A stretch of DNA of 64,000 nt, taken from Leptospira ilyithenensis. GTDB lineage: Bacteria; Spirochaetota; Leptospiria; Leptospirales; Leptospiraceae. Made by a program: the position numbers and the translations under genes. Shown one piece after another: positions 10,143 to 19,766 of this stretch. Each line of letters opens with the position of its first letter. The stretch's first letter is position 1. The DNA lies in assembly GCF_004771005.1 (NCBI RefSeq), contig NZ_RQHV01000050.1, forward strand, positions 62,001 to 126,000. The letters run 5' to 3'. Below the pieces are notes generated by a model. The model saw only the letters and a list, made by a program, of their open reading frames with translations. It made no database searches and was not told the origin of the DNA.

Positions 10143-10236
10143 GTTAGGCGGTTATTTGCAGCCCACGACCCTCACCCCCCAACCCTAAAAAGGGAGGGGG
10201 CTCGATCGATTCCCCAAGAAAACTATGTCACATCCG
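10143..10236 (-). repeat. Second dispersed repeat family, unsplit copy (matches the element's integration site)
   Basis: Read on the minus strand it carries GTGACATAGTTTTCTT, then a G-rich GGGTTGGGGGG tract, GTCGTGGGCTGCAA and ACCGCCTAACAT. Its left half resembles 37288-37413 and its right half resembles 55469-55508. It therefore shows what the integration target of the 18-kb element looked like before insertion. The segment matching the 15-bp core is 10162-10176, 13 of 15 bases alike. Confidence 0.7.
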
Positions 10237-10303
10237 TATTCTATCCGCCACGGATTGCAGCGGAAATCATGAACATATATTCACTCTTTAACAAGGAGAA
10301 CAC

Positions 10304-10395
10304 ATCTCGCGGTGGCGAAGGCCAGGATGGCCGAAGCTTTTTCGTCGGAACAGAATGTTCCGCGAAAAAGAGCGTGATTTGTTTTCCGTTTGATT
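10304..10395 (+). repeat. Dispersed hairpin repeat, copy 2
   Basis: Same order as copy 1: GGCCAGGATGGCC, then TTTTTCG-GGAAC-loop-GTTCC-CGAAAAA, then GTTTTCCGTTTGATT. The gene-free stretch from 9781 to 10444 consists of the galE terminator, the two hairpin-repeat copies and the inverted G-rich repeat between them. I see no gene in it. Confidence 0.8.
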
Positions 10396-10444
10396 GAAGC
10401 GAAAAGCCGGGTCCCACGAAGTGGGAGGCGCCATTGTGTTTAGT

Positions 10445-11230
10445 TTAAGGGATAGAAATGCCCGCGCAATCGGCATTGATGGATTGAACATAATCGATTG
10501 CGCGATCACCCAATACAGCAGCGCCAAAAAAACTACCGGCAAGATTGATCTTCTTTTCCCGAAAAGATTTTACCCATTCTTTTTGCAATCTGTTGGAGAT
10601 AGGAGCATAAGACCAATGCCATTTTTCTTCATGGTATCCTTTTCCTCCGCGTTTCGCCAATTCATTGTAAGGTTGGCAAAATCCGAATCTGGAAGCGTTC
10701 TCTTTCATCCAATCGTAAAGAACCTTGCCCTTACCCGAATTTTCAAAATAAGAATTTTCTAATGCATTGATATCAAAATCAGTTCCCCAATGGTGTCTTG
10801 AAGTGCCGGGTGCACTCGAAAATTCCAAGATAAGAGAAATGATCTCTTCGGGAGTTTTGTCTTTGATAGGTTCCCGCATAACTTTCTTGCCGGTATACTT
10901 TGACTCCCAAATTCCCTTCTGATGGGAAAAATTTCGAAACGAAGATACAAGAAAGATATGCTGTTTGTAAGCAGAAGGTTTGCTTTCTTCGAAGGCTGTG
11001 ATCATTTTTAAAAATGCTTTTTTTACTTCCGGTCTGAGATAATGATCTTTTGAAGTGTCATCCGGTTGAACCTCGGAAAGTATATTCAGAGAATTGAATT
11101 TCCCGGTAAGATAAGATTCTTTTTCCACGCCCAAATATAAATTTTCAATTTGTTGCGGCTGGGACTGAACGGACGGATCTCCACAAGAAATACAAATGAA
11201 AAATACGATGAACACCAAAACTTTATACAT
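10445..11230 (-). CDS. VanY-like D-Ala-D-Ala carboxypeptidase lipoprotein
   Basis: 261 residues from the ATG at 11230, chosen for its AAGGA ribosome-binding site; an ATG seven codons upstream lacks one. A signal peptide ends in a lipobox-like CISCGD. The LAS-family zinc-peptidase motifs are present: PGTSRHHWGTDFDI (His and Asp ligands) and EKWHWSYAP (catalytic Glu and ligand His). It would trim peptidoglycan stem peptides from a membrane anchor. It stands alone between the repeat region and recG, on the same strand as recG. Confidence 0.82.
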   Translation of the reverse strand: MYKVLVFIVFFICISCGDPSVQSQPQQIENLYLGVEKESYLTGKFNSLNILSEVQPDDTSKDHYLRPEVKKAFLKMITAFEESKPSAYKQHIFLVSSFRNFSHQKGIWESKYTGKKVMREPIKDKTPEEIISLILEFSSAPGTSRHHWGTDFDINALENSYFENSGKGKVLYDWMKENASRFGFCQPYNELAKRGGKGYHEEKWHWSYAPISNRLQKEWVKSFREKKINLAGSFFGAAVLGDRAIDYVQSINADCAGISIP

Positions 11231-11271
11231 AAAAATCCTTAGACGAAACATATTTCAAAACAGTTTGGGAG

Positions 11272-13341
11272 TCAATTCGCAAATAAAAATTTGCCTTCTT
11301 GAAAACGAGATTGGATTTCCCATTTTTCCGTATCATCTCCGTTTGCAAATTCCGTTGCATCTTTTTTTGCATCCTCAAGTAAATTGCGATCATGCACCAA
11401 ATCGGCAATTTTAAATTCGGGAAGTCCACTTTGTTTTACGCCTAATAATTCACCGGGCCCTCTGATTTCCAAATCTTTTTCGGAAAGCGCATAACCGTCA
11501 TTAGAATTTACAAGCGCGTTCAAACGTTCCATAGCATCGTCACTGATATAATTTCCCGTCATCAAAATACAATAGCTTTCCAGATCACTTCTTCCCACTC
11601 GTCCCCGCAACTGATGCAATTGGGAGATTCCGAATCGATCCGCATGTTCCACCACGAGTATGGTTGCATTGGGAACATCCACTCCTACTTCCACAACGGT
11701 TGTCGTTACTAAAATTTGAATTTTATTCTGTTTGAAAGCAGCCATAACAGTATCTTTTTCGGCGCTCTTCATCTTTCCGTGCAAGAGTCCCACTTTCAAA
11801 TCGGAAAAAATATCCTTACTCAATTCCTCGTGCGCTTTGGTACAAGATTCCAAATCCAATTTTTCGGAATCCTCTACCAAAGGATAAACGATATAACATT
11901 GTCTTCCTTCTTTTACATACTTTCGAATGGAATTATAAACACCTGCTCGGCGGTCTTCTTTGTACCATCTGGTATCAATCGGTTTACGTCCGGCAGGTTT
12001 GGAACGGATATTTACCAATTCCAAATCCCCGTACAAAGTCAAACAGAGCGTTCTGGGAATGGGAGTCGCGGTCATCGCCAGAATGTCGGGATTTTTTCCT
12101 TTGGATCGGATCGTTTCCCTTTGATCGACTCCGAATTTATGTTGTTCATCAATTACGACGAGTCCGAGATCTGCAAATTGAACATCGTCCTGAAACAAGG
12201 AATGAGTTCCCACAACCAAGGAAGATTCTCCGTTTTTAATCCTTGCCAACTTTTCCGCTCTGGTCTTTTTATTTTCGCCACCTAGCAAAAGTTCAATACC
12301 GAGGAACGGCATATTTCCCAAAAACTTGTAAATAGTTTCGAAATGTTGTCTGGCTAAAATCTCGGTAGGAGCAAGAAAGACCGTTTGTATGCTATTGTCA
12401 ATATAATGAAGTGCAATGAGTAATGCGGTGATCGTTTTGCCCGATCCCACATCCCCTTGAAGGAGAGCCGCCAAAGGAGCGTCTTTCTTAGTGGATTTTA
12501 AGATGCTGTCAACAGCATTCTTCTGATCTTCTGTCAGAGAAAAAGGAAGATTTTTCAAAAGGCTTTCGGCACTTTTGGATTTCGGCAAAGGCCAAAGTAC
12601 ACGTTTGACTTTTTCTCTTTCCTTTTGTTTGTACAACAGCAACAACTGAAAGTAGTATAACTCTTCATAGGCGAATCTTTGTCTGGCCGGTTGAATGGAC
12701 TCCATTGTTTCCGGAAAATGAATGATCCTGATGGCCTCATCCCGATTCATAAGATTTCTTTTTTTTATGACTTTGGTCGGCAAATTTTCAGGAATGGCAC
12801 CCTGTTTCAAAATCGAATCGATCGCTTTTCGGAATCCTTTCGAATCAAAACCCTCTTCTTTCAAAGCTTCCGTAGAAGGATAAAGAGGAATGATCCTTCC
12901 CACATGCAATAGATCGTTTTCATCTTCATGTCCGTCGGTTAACAACTCATATTCAGGATGTAAAATCTGATAACCTTTGAAGTATTCCAATTTTCCGGAA
13001 ACAACTAACTTACGGTCAACGGTAAGCAGTTTATTAAAAAAATTGACCCCCCGAAAAAAAACCAGATTCACCCGTTCATTGTTTTGAGTACGAAATCCCA
13101 CAATCAGTCTGGATTTTCTGCCGTGAACCAGATAAGAATCCGAGATGGATCCGAGTAGTGTCACAACATCACCCTGTTTGAGAATGATGTCCTTTGTAAA
13201 ATTCCGATCCAGATAACGACGAGGATAAGTCGTGAGAAGATCGCCGTAGGTTTCTATTCCATGCGATTTTAAAACTTCCAATCTTTTGGGACCGATCCCT
13301 TTGATCGAAGTAATACTCTCGTCTAAATTTATTTTCCCCAT
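11272..13341 (-). CDS. recG: ATP-dependent DNA helicase RecG
   Basis: 689 residues, the RecG length. An N-terminal wedge/OB domain precedes the SF2 helicase core: Walker A GDVGSGKT (296-303), DEQH box (398-401), the TATPIPRTL motif and a C-terminal QLRGRVGRS. It remodels stalled replication forks and Holliday junctions. Its start overlaps the stop of the zinc-ribbon gene as TGATG, so it is the last gene of a four-gene minus-strand operon. Confidence 0.96.
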   Translation of the reverse strand: MGKINLDESITSIKGIGPKRLEVLKSHGIETYGDLLTTYPRRYLDRNFTKDIILKQGDVVTLLGSISDSYLVHGRKSRLIVGFRTQNNERVNLVFFRGVNFFNKLLTVDRKLVVSGKLEYFKGYQILHPEYELLTDGHEDENDLLHVGRIIPLYPSTEALKEEGFDSKGFRKAIDSILKQGAIPENLPTKVIKKRNLMNRDEAIRIIHFPETMESIQPARQRFAYEELYYFQLLLLYKQKEREKVKRVLWPLPKSKSAESLLKNLPFSLTEDQKNAVDSILKSTKKDAPLAALLQGDVGSGKTITALLIALHYIDNSIQTVFLAPTEILARQHFETIYKFLGNMPFLGIELLLGGENKKTRAEKLARIKNGESSLVVGTHSLFQDDVQFADLGLVVIDEQHKFGVDQRETIRSKGKNPDILAMTATPIPRTLCLTLYGDLELVNIRSKPAGRKPIDTRWYKEDRRAGVYNSIRKYVKEGRQCYIVYPLVEDSEKLDLESCTKAHEELSKDIFSDLKVGLLHGKMKSAEKDTVMAAFKQNKIQILVTTTVVEVGVDVPNATILVVEHADRFGISQLHQLRGRVGRSDLESYCILMTGNYISDDAMERLNALVNSNDGYALSEKDLEIRGPGELLGVKQSGLPEFKIADLVHDRNLLEDAKKDATEFANGDDTEKWEIQSRFQEGKFLFAN

Positions 13342-13715
13342 CAGAGTTCCGGTTGTTCTTCCGGTTTATTATGAATTGAACCGGAGTCCTGTTCCAATTG
13401 CAGATAACAGTATTTGCATCCGTAGATTTGTGCCTGTTTTTTGCCTTCCGAATTGATTTGGCTGGAAATGGCCGCATATAAAAACTCATCTTTGCGGAGC
13501 AATGTTCCACAAACAGGGCAAAGGCGAGGTCTTGGAACATCGGGGTTCCAATCTTTTGAGTATACTTTTTTAGGATCGGCCCCGCGGAATAGATCGTCTT
13601 TTGCCTTTCGTATTTTTTCCTTTTTGTCCAAAGAACGGTTGTCTACGGCAGAAAGCGCATAGAGAAAAAAACCAATCGTAAACAGAACACCACAAATAGT
13701 AACAAATGTTACCAT
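13341..13715 (-). CDS. Membrane-anchored zinc-ribbon protein
   Basis: 124 residues. One N-terminal membrane segment (about 4-23) is followed by a charged linker and a zinc ribbon with CPVC and CKYC pairs. The function is not recognised. It is the third gene of the operon ending in recG, one base downstream of the phosphoesterase gene. Confidence 0.75.
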   Translation of the reverse strand: MVTFVTICGVLFTIGFFLYALSAVDNRSLDKKEKIRKAKDDLFRGADPKKVYSKDWNPDVPRPRLCPVCGTLLRKDEFLYAAISSQINSEGKKQAQIYGCKYCYLQLEQDSGSIHNKPEEQPEL

Positions 13716-13716
13716 A

Positions 13717-14721
13717 TCAATTCTCGCGTATAAAATCTTCTGAGCTGACTTTGGAAATCGGGTTTTGGCGGATCAATTTGAGATTTTTTTCCGAACAGTC
13801 CACTTCAATCAACTGATTCCAGCCTTCGTCTGTTGTTTGGCAAAGATTGGTTTGAATTACTATTTTATCTTCTATGAATATTTCCGCAAAATACCCGCCT
13901 TCCTGGAAACCATGAACGGAGTCCACCGGACCGAAGTTAGATGGATTCAGATAAACGGTCCCCCTTTTTTTTACTACACCCTGGTCTTCATGCACATGAC
14001 CTGAAACCACGAGAGACGGGGAATAATCGTCCAAATATCTGCGAATCCCCTGACTTCCAATATTTCCCACACCGGGAATTTTATCTAAAAATCCGTAAGC
14101 AGGATTGTGAATCACACAAATATCAGGCTCTTCTTCACGAAAAAAATCTTCGGGTTCGCTATAATTTTTGCCATGTTTGGTGTATTCATGAAAAACAACG
14201 GCTAGTTTTTCCGGAATCCCGGAAGTCCAAACAGGTGCTCCTCCATAACCGGAGAATTTCAAACCCTTAAATTCAAAATTTTTACGATGGATGTCTCTTT
14301 CGTAAAGCTCGGTGTATTGGAGATCCAGATCGTAATTCCCCGGCAAACAGTATACAGGCGACTTTGCATATTTGCGAATTAGCTTTTCAATGATCTCGTA
14401 TTTGTCCTTCATTGTCTTTGCGGCGATTTGATAAAGATGACGGTAAGTATGCGATTTTTCCACTATCGCCGCATCGTATTTTTCAGGGAAACGGATCGCC
14501 TTGGTTGTAAAATCATAAGGAGTGATATCGTCTTTCTTTTCATTTAACAGATAATACAACTCTTCCTGAACTCCGCAAAAATCAATGATGCGATCGTAAG
14601 AAAAGAAGGCTTTGTAAATGATATCGCCTGAAAACAAATAAAGATCGGCTTCCGTATTCTGCAATATGGCTTTTAACCCGTGAAGACCATCATGAATATC
14701 CGTTAAGTAGATGATCTTCAT
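13717..14721 (-). CDS. Calcineurin-like metallophosphoesterase
   Basis: 334 residues. The metal-ligand motifs appear in order: DIHDG near the N-terminus, LFSGDII, PGNYDLD (the GNHD-type motif with Tyr), then VIHNP and a terminal SGHVHEDQG. The fold hydrolyses phosphomono- or diesters in the cytoplasm; the substrate is unknown. Six bases separate it from the upstream gene at 14728, in the recG operon. Confidence 0.85.
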   Translation of the reverse strand: MKIIYLTDIHDGLHGLKAILQNTEADLYLFSGDIIYKAFFSYDRIIDFCGVQEELYYLLNEKKDDITPYDFTTKAIRFPEKYDAAIVEKSHTYRHLYQIAAKTMKDKYEIIEKLIRKYAKSPVYCLPGNYDLDLQYTELYERDIHRKNFEFKGLKFSGYGGAPVWTSGIPEKLAVVFHEYTKHGKNYSEPEDFFREEEPDICVIHNPAYGFLDKIPGVGNIGSQGIRRYLDDYSPSLVVSGHVHEDQGVVKKRGTVYLNPSNFGPVDSVHGFQEGGYFAEIFIEDKIVIQTNLCQTTDEGWNQLIEVDCSEKNLKLIRQNPISKVSSEDFIREN

Positions 14722-14727
14722 AAAATT

Positions 14728-15408
14728 TTACGATTTTCCCCAGAGAAGCAGAGGAACATCTCTATCTTCTTCTATATAATCAATCTTTACATACTCAGGC
14801 CCGAAAAAATCCACAAGCGGTTTCAGAATAGTTCCCGAACGTACAAAGAAATAAATTTCAGAATTGTCTGCGACGAGATATTGGATTTCAATATTTCCCG
14901 CAATGGATGGAACAAGTTCCAAAAAATATCTCAGGTTGATTCGAATTTCCCATTGAAGGCTTGTTAGAGATAGGAGATGGGGAGATGATTTTAAAATTGA
15001 ATCTAGTACTTTCTTTTTGTGAAACGGTTCCACCTTTCCAAACCATCTTACAAAATCAAAACGCCTCGGTTTCGTATCCCAAACCCGATACCCGATGATT
15101 TTACAGTGAGCCTTATTGTCTTTTACAAGGACAGGTTTCAATCTTACCCGGTAATGGATGGCTTCCACACCGAGAAAACGGGCAACCCAAAGCCAGCCCA
15201 TCAGATAAACTCCCGTCAGGATAATCTCCCCGTTAGCAGATGTTATTTCCAAGGTTTCCAGGTCCGGTTCTTGGTCGATGATTTCAGTCCGAATGACAGT
15301 TCTTATGTTTTTCAATAAGAGCGTGACTTTATAATTACTCTTTGGAACCACTTTTTGTGGCAAGAGTAGGTTCAAAGGATTGAAACGGAAGAGATCCGTT
15401 AAAAGCAT
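14728..15408 (-). CDS. Conserved-looking protein of unknown function
   Basis: 226 residues with no signal peptide. A hydrophobic patch near residues 62-78 (GVYLMGWLWVARFLG) may be a membrane or buried segment. The rest alternates beta-like strands with basic stretches. I do not recognise the family. It is first in the minus-strand operon with the phosphoesterase, the zinc-ribbon protein and recG, and divergent from gpsA. Confidence 0.7.
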   Translation of the reverse strand: MLLTDLFRFNPLNLLLPQKVVPKSNYKVTLLLKNIRTVIRTEIIDQEPDLETLEITSANGEIILTGVYLMGWLWVARFLGVEAIHYRVRLKPVLVKDNKAHCKIIGYRVWDTKPRRFDFVRWFGKVEPFHKKKVLDSILKSSPHLLSLTSLQWEIRINLRYFLELVPSIAGNIEIQYLVADNSEIYFFVRSGTILKPLVDFFGPEYVKIDYIEEDRDVPLLLWGKS

Positions 15409-15464
15409 AATTTAAAATTATTTTCTATTGCCTTTTTGGAAAGCAGATTTAAGATACTGAACTC

Positions 15465-16466
15465 ATGAAGATCGGAGTAATTGGCTCGGGAAGTTTTGGC
15501 ACCGCACTAGGTAGCATCCTTGCGGATAAAGGGTATAATGTGATTCTTTGGACTCGCAATCCGGATCAGGCAAAGTCCATCAATGAAAACCATATCAACA
15601 ACAAACATATGCCGGATTTGGTTTTGCCGGACCTGCTTAAAGCGAGTACGGATCTCATTGAAGTTGTCAAAGACAAAGATATGATCGTCTCGGCACCCCC
15701 TTCCCATGCTTTGAGCGGGATTTTAAAGGAAATCAAAGACCATATTCCTAAAAAAATCCCGATCGTTTCAGCATCCAAAGGAATTGAAAACGAAACCCTC
15801 CGCCTTGTATCCGAAATCTTCGAATCGGAATTGCCCGGTTCCTTTCATTCTCAACTTTCCTATCTTTCCGGTCCCAGTTTTGCCAAAGAGATGGTTCGCA
15901 AAGTCCCGACCATCGTTTCCATTGCCTCTAAAAATGAAGCCACTGCAAAACGAGTTCAAGAAATATTCAGTTTCAAATATTTTCGCACTTACTGGACTCC
16001 CGATGTGGTGGGAGTGGAAGTCGGAGGTGCTTTGAAAAACGTTATCGCCATTGCTGCGGGAGTTGCCGACGGATTGGGTTTCGGCCAAAATACAAGGGCG
16101 GCCCTCATAACACGCGGGTTAAATGAAATCACCAGACTGGGATTGAAGATGGGCGCGGATCCGATGACTTTTCTAGGTCCCGCCGGGATGGGGGATTTGG
16201 TTCTCACTTGTTGCGGAGAAGCATCGCGTAACAGAACGGTAGGTTTTCGTTTGGGCAAAGGCGAAAAATTAAAAGATATTTTAGGATCAATGAATGAAGT
16301 CGCGGAAGGAGTCAAAACCACCGAGTCTGCAAAAAATCTAGCCGACAAACTGGGAGTGGAGATGGCGATCACCGGCGAAGTCTACAAAATGTTATACGAA
16401 GACAAAGACCCTAAAGAAGTGGTGAAAGATCTGATGGGAAGGGATCTGAAACGGGAAGGGGTTTAA
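15465..16466 (+). CDS. gpsA: Glycerol-3-phosphate dehydrogenase [NAD(P)+]
   Basis: 333 residues, normal for GpsA. The N-terminal dinucleotide site [10 protein letters not shown] begins at residue 7, and the catalytic Lys region [17 protein letters not shown] and the [12 protein letters not shown] motif follow. It reduces dihydroxyacetone phosphate to sn-glycerol-3-phosphate, the backbone of phospholipids. The fluoride channel gene follows 21 bases later on the same strand. Confidence 0.95.
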   Translation: MKIGVIGSGSFGTALGSILADKGYNVILWTRNPDQAKSINENHINNKHMPDLVLPDLLKASTDLIEVVKDKDMIVSAPPSHALSGILKEIKDHIPKKIPIVSASKGIENETLRLVSEIFESELPGSFHSQLSYLSGPSFAKEMVRKVPTIVSIASKNEATAKRVQEIFSFKYFRTYWTPDVVGVEVGGALKNVIAIAAGVADGLGFGQNTRAALITRGLNEITRLGLKMGADPMTFLGPAGMGDLVLTCCGEASRNRTVGFRLGKGEKLKDILGSMNEVAEGVKTTESAKNLADKLGVEMAITGEVYKMLYEDKDPKEVVKDLMGRDLKREGV

Positions 16467-16487
16467 AATCTGATTTTTTAAACGCGG

Positions 16488-16862
16488 ATGTTTATGTTTA
16501 AAGATATTTTACTCATCGGCCTGGGGGGATTTCTCGGAACAATGGGTAGATATGCCTTAAGCACAATGATCAATCATCAGATGAAATCCTTTTTCTTGGG
16601 AACATTTGTAGTCAATGTGCTCGGCTCTTTACTCATCGGTATCTTTTACGGCTGGGGAGAAAGCCGCAGTTGGATGAATCCACAAACCAGAATATTATTA
16701 ACTTCGGGTTTTTGCGGAGGATTCACAACTTTCTCCGCATTCGCTTTTGAAAATGTAAAACTGATTGAATCCAATTCGTTTTCCATTCCGGCACTTTATA
16801 TCATAACCAGTGTATCCGTCTGCATTTTCGCCGGATACGCCGGCTATCAACTAACTAAGTAA
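16488..16862 (+). CDS. crcB: Fluoride ion channel CrcB/FluC
   Basis: 124 residues with four membrane segments. Family motifs are GGFLGTMGRYALS, NVLGSLLIG and the fluoride-pore GFCGGFTTFSAFAFE. A dual-topology dimer exports fluoride. A second ATG two codons in is an alternative start. The gap to gpsA is too short for a fluoride riboswitch, and none is seen. Its last eight bases overlap the end of the convergent MAPEG gene. Confidence 0.93.
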   Translation: MFMFKDILLIGLGGFLGTMGRYALSTMINHQMKSFFLGTFVVNVLGSLLIGIFYGWGESRSWMNPQTRILLTSGFCGGFTTFSAFAFENVKLIESNSFSIPALYIITSVSVCIFAGYAGYQLTK

Positions 16863-17262
16863 AAATCTTCCAAATCAAAAATGCAAAACAGACTACCTGT
16901 GTGACGTAAGCCGTAAAACGGATATCGACTGCCCGAGAGGAACCTGAGATAATATGAGTGACCGATTGGAAGACTCTTGCACCGATTATAACCAAAGTAA
17001 CATTTCCGAACACATTGTCCGCACTTCCTGTCAATGTCGCAACGATTACAATAGTAGCGAAAATCGGCAGATTTTCCAGACAGTTGGCATGTGCACGGTT
17101 GAGTCTCCAATAACGTTCCGGTCCGTGTTGGATGCCTGCAGGAAATTCATTGGATTGTTTTTTTCCGAGTAATACTTGAACGGTTCGATAACCGACCAAA
17201 CTTAAGCCGAGTCCGATCGTCCAGATAACAAAAAGAAGGAGGGAGATAATCTCTAGATTCAT
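16855..17262 (-). CDS. MAPEG-family membrane protein
   Basis: 135 residues with four membrane segments and the family signature RAHANCLENLPIF near residue 56. MAPEG proteins bind glutathione or lipid hydroperoxides; the actual activity of bacterial members is mostly unknown. It is a single gene, convergent with crcB. Confidence 0.85.
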   Translation of the reverse strand: MNLEIISLLLFVIWTIGLGLSLVGYRTVQVLLGKKQSNEFPAGIQHGPERYWRLNRAHANCLENLPIFATIVIVATLTGSADNVFGNVTLVIIGARVFQSVTHIISGSSRAVDIRFTAYVTQVVCFAFLIWKIFT

Positions 17263-17442
17263 ATGTTGTTTACTTGATTCCTTTTGAATTCATACATCCG
17301 GCGAGTATTCCATTTTCAAAAAGAATACTTTATCAGATGTTTAGAATCGAGCTAAAGTATAATGGATTTCCAAAAGATGAAAAGAAAAATTTATATCCTT
17401 TCGAGGGATTCTATTCATTCATCATTGATGAATATAATTGAT

Positions 17443-18249
17443 TTATAAAATTTCGGATTTGATCCGGGTCCAAACGGAAATCCAAGAACCGGTGAAAAAA
17501 TGATCTTTTGCAGAAGGAATGGTTTCTGTGCTGATACCGGCAAGTTTCGCAGTCTCAACGGTTTTGAATATAGGGAACCAATCGTCAGAAGTAGGAAGAA
17601 AAATCTTAACCGGTTTTTTTGCCTCTGATAAAGAATCGTTCACTGCAAAACCGGGTAAAAACAAATTCCGAAGAAAGAGACTCAATCTGGAAAAACGAAT
17701 CTTAGAATTGAGAACGGGAAAATCCAAACCATCCACTTCTCCCGATTCCAACCAATCGGAACTGCCAAGTGTTCGAAGTGTTAGTTCATTTTGCAATAAG
17801 ATCGTTTCTTTTTTCAAGTCACTCGACTTTTCATCAGTCATCAACAAATCCAAAAACTGTCTGATGTTTCCCTTTTCATATAAATAAAAAAGACTCAATC
17901 TGCTATCCAGAATGGGAGATAAAAGATAACGGCCGCTAAAGTTAATTCGATCTTCCATCATCAGAAGTGCTGCCCCTCCTCCGCTATGTCCGATCCCAAT
18001 CGTGGGAAGATGTATCCAATTTTTTAATTTCAAAAACTCAAGAATATCTTTAACTGCTGTTTGTGGGTTATAAGTTCCACCGGAATTCCCGTGAGAAGGG
18101 GGATTGTATCGAATGATGGCGTAGTCTTTCGCTGCAAGTTCGGATTCTTTCAAACGAAAGGAACGCGCGTTTCCTCCGGTAGACGGCCAGATCAATAGGA
18201 GCTTTTTCGGATCCGTAGATCCGGATGTTAAAATTTCAAGTTGGTTCAA
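17443..18249 (-). CDS. Alpha/beta hydrolase
   Basis: 268 residues. The nucleophile elbow GHSGG (consensus GxSxG) lies near residue 98, with an oxyanion-type WPSTGGNARSF early and a candidate acid and His (SDDWFP and AKDHFF) late. It has no signal peptide, so it is cytoplasmic. The substrate is unknown. It lies 15 bases downstream of the oxidoreductase gene and is probably co-transcribed with it. Confidence 0.75.
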   Translation of the reverse strand: MNQLEILTSGSTDPKKLLLIWPSTGGNARSFRLKESELAAKDYAIIRYNPPSHGNSGGTYNPQTAVKDILEFLKLKNWIHLPTIGIGHSGGGAALLMMEDRINFSGRYLLSPILDSRLSLFYLYEKGNIRQFLDLLMTDEKSSDLKKETILLQNELTLRTLGSSDWLESGEVDGLDFPVLNSKIRFSRLSLFLRNLFLPGFAVNDSLSEAKKPVKIFLPTSDDWFPIFKTVETAKLAGISTETIPSAKDHFFTGSWISVWTRIKSEIL

Positions 18250-18264
18250 AGTTGGTGGTACGGC

Positions 18265-19275
18265 TCAAATGGAAATCACAATCTTTCCAAAATGGGAGCC
18301 CGATTTCAAATAATCCAACGCCTCTCTTGTTTCTTCCATAGGAAAAATTCTATCGACAACAGGCTTCAATCCGCCAGATTCAATGGCTCGATTCATTTCT
18401 TGAAACGCCTTACGCCCACCCACAACAATTCCTTGGATTTTGATATTATTCATCACGGCAGGAAGTAGATTCAATTCTCCGGAACGTCCGGCGAGAATAC
18501 CGATCAAATGAATCACACCAAACGGTCGGCAGGCGGCGATCGACTGTTCCAAAGTTCCCGCCCCTCCTACCTCTACAATATGGTCAGCTCCGTTTTTTTC
18601 CGTTAGATTGCGAACTTCCTTTCCCCAATCAGGTGTCTCTTTGTAATTAATACAAAAATCAGCTCCCAAAGATTTTGCCTTTTCTATTTTTTCATTGCTG
18701 GAAGAAGTCAAAATTACTTTTGCACCGGAGAGCTTGGCAAACTGCAATCCGAAGAGAGAGACTCCTCCCGTTCCTTGGATCACAACTATTTCTCCTGCCA
18801 CCAAACGACTGTAAACATGAAAGGCGGACCAAGAAGTAAGAGCCGCACAAGGCAATGTCGCACCTTCTTCAAAACTTAAATGTTTTGGCATTTTAACAAG
18901 CCCTGATTCGGGAAATAAAATGTATTCCCTAAGTGTTCCGTCAATAGGACCACCTAACGTGTATCTCATCTCCTGATGAGTTGCCTTATCGGCTATCCAG
19001 TGTGGGGCAAATGTAGCCAATACCCGATCTCCCGCATGAAACTCACTTACTCCTTCTCCGATTTCAATTACCTCGCCTGCTCCGTCACTGCAAGGAACCA
19101 TAGGAGTGGGAAATTTGGGATTGTATTTGCCTGTAATGACCAGATTGTCCCGAAAATTTAAAGAAGCTGCACGCATCCGGACAAGCACTTCTCCCTTGCT
19201 TGGTTTGCCAGGCAAGGGAGTATTTATTAATTTGAGATTTTCAATTCCGAAAGAGGAAAGTTGGATTTGTTTCAT
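18265..19275 (-). CDS. MDR-family zinc-type alcohol dehydrogenase / quinone oxidoreductase
   Basis: 336 residues. A GroES-like N-terminal domain (AGDRVLATFAPHW) is followed by a Rossmann domain with VIQGTGGVSLFGLQFA. The structural-zinc Cys cluster of classical alcohol dehydrogenases is absent, which points to the quinone-reductase side of the family. It reduces carbonyls or alkenes with NAD(P)H; the substrate is unknown. Confidence 0.85.
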   Translation of the reverse strand: MKQIQLSSFGIENLKLINTPLPGKPSKGEVLVRMRAASLNFRDNLVITGKYNPKFPTPMVPCSDGAGEVIEIGEGVSEFHAGDRVLATFAPHWIADKATHQEMRYTLGGPIDGTLREYILFPESGLVKMPKHLSFEEGATLPCAALTSWSAFHVYSRLVAGEIVVIQGTGGVSLFGLQFAKLSGAKVILTSSSNEKIEKAKSLGADFCINYKETPDWGKEVRNLTEKNGADHIVEVGGAGTLEQSIAACRPFGVIHLIGILAGRSGELNLLPAVMNNIKIQGIVVGGRKAFQEMNRAIESGGLKPVVDRIFPMEETREALDYLKSGSHFGKIVISI

Positions 19276-19338
19276 AGAAAGATTCGGTTACTAAAATAAA
19301 AATTTTTGATTTTCCTTGTCAATGAGATTTGAGAGAAG

Positions 19339-19471
19339 AGCTAACTCGACGATCGAACCAGCCTTACCTACGTTGTCAGTAGCTGAGCCTTCGAAGAAGG
19401 CGTTAGTGTCGGAGCCCGAGCAAGGGTGAACGCAGTGAATCCCGCAGCGTAGCGGTAAGGCGTAGTTATGC
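19339..19471 (-). repeat. attC-like repeat C, behind brnT-brnA
   Basis: In gene direction it begins GCATAAC (19465-19471) and CCTTACCG, and ends with GGTAAGG and then GTTAGCT (19339-19345). An inner hairpin, GCCTTC / GAAGGC, caps the structure. It is related throughout to the repeats at 20178 and 21119 but lacks their extra internal hairpin. Its start lies 14 bases downstream of the brnA stop, where an integron cassette would carry its attC. Confidence 0.65.
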
Positions 19472-19484
19472 GAAGTAGAGGTAT

Positions 19485-19766
19485 TTAACCGACTTTCTTA
19501 AATTCTTCATTCACTTTTTCTGAAAGTAAAATTTTGATGAGCGATTGATAAGGGACATCATTTTTATTCGCTAAGGTTTTAAGTCTTTCTAATAAAGCTT
19601 CAGGCAATCTGAGAGAGATCATTTTAGTAGAAGGTTTAAGGTTAGGGAATGTTATTCTCTCCGGATTTTGAAAATCGAAAAAATCAGTAGCTTCATTTTT
19701 ATCCCAAAATTCAATTTCGTCGTCAGTAGATTTGAATTTAGGGATTTTCTTTTTGATAGTTTTCAT
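19485..19766 (-). CDS. brnA: BrnA-type antitoxin (CopG-like)
   Basis: 93 residues. A charged N-terminus with IEFWDKNEATDFFDF is followed by a ribbon-helix-helix with SLRLPEALLERLKTLA and VPYQSLIK, the pattern of CopG/BrnA antitoxins that bind DNA and neutralise BrnT. It overlaps the toxin gene by 29 bases. The order toxin then antitoxin is the usual one for this type II system. Confidence 0.85.
   Translation of the reverse strand: MKTIKKKIPKFKSTDDEIEFWDKNEATDFFDFQNPERITFPNLKPSTKMISLRLPEALLERLKTLANKNDVPYQSLIKILLSEKVNEEFKKVG

Noticed and set aside
9873..10542. Two minus-strand open frames with similar protein sequence
   Set aside because: The likeness comes from the two copies of the hairpin repeat; the frames have no ribosome-binding site or coding pattern.
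16467..16487. Fluoride riboswitch before crcB
   Set aside because: Only 21 bases separate the genes; no room for the structure.
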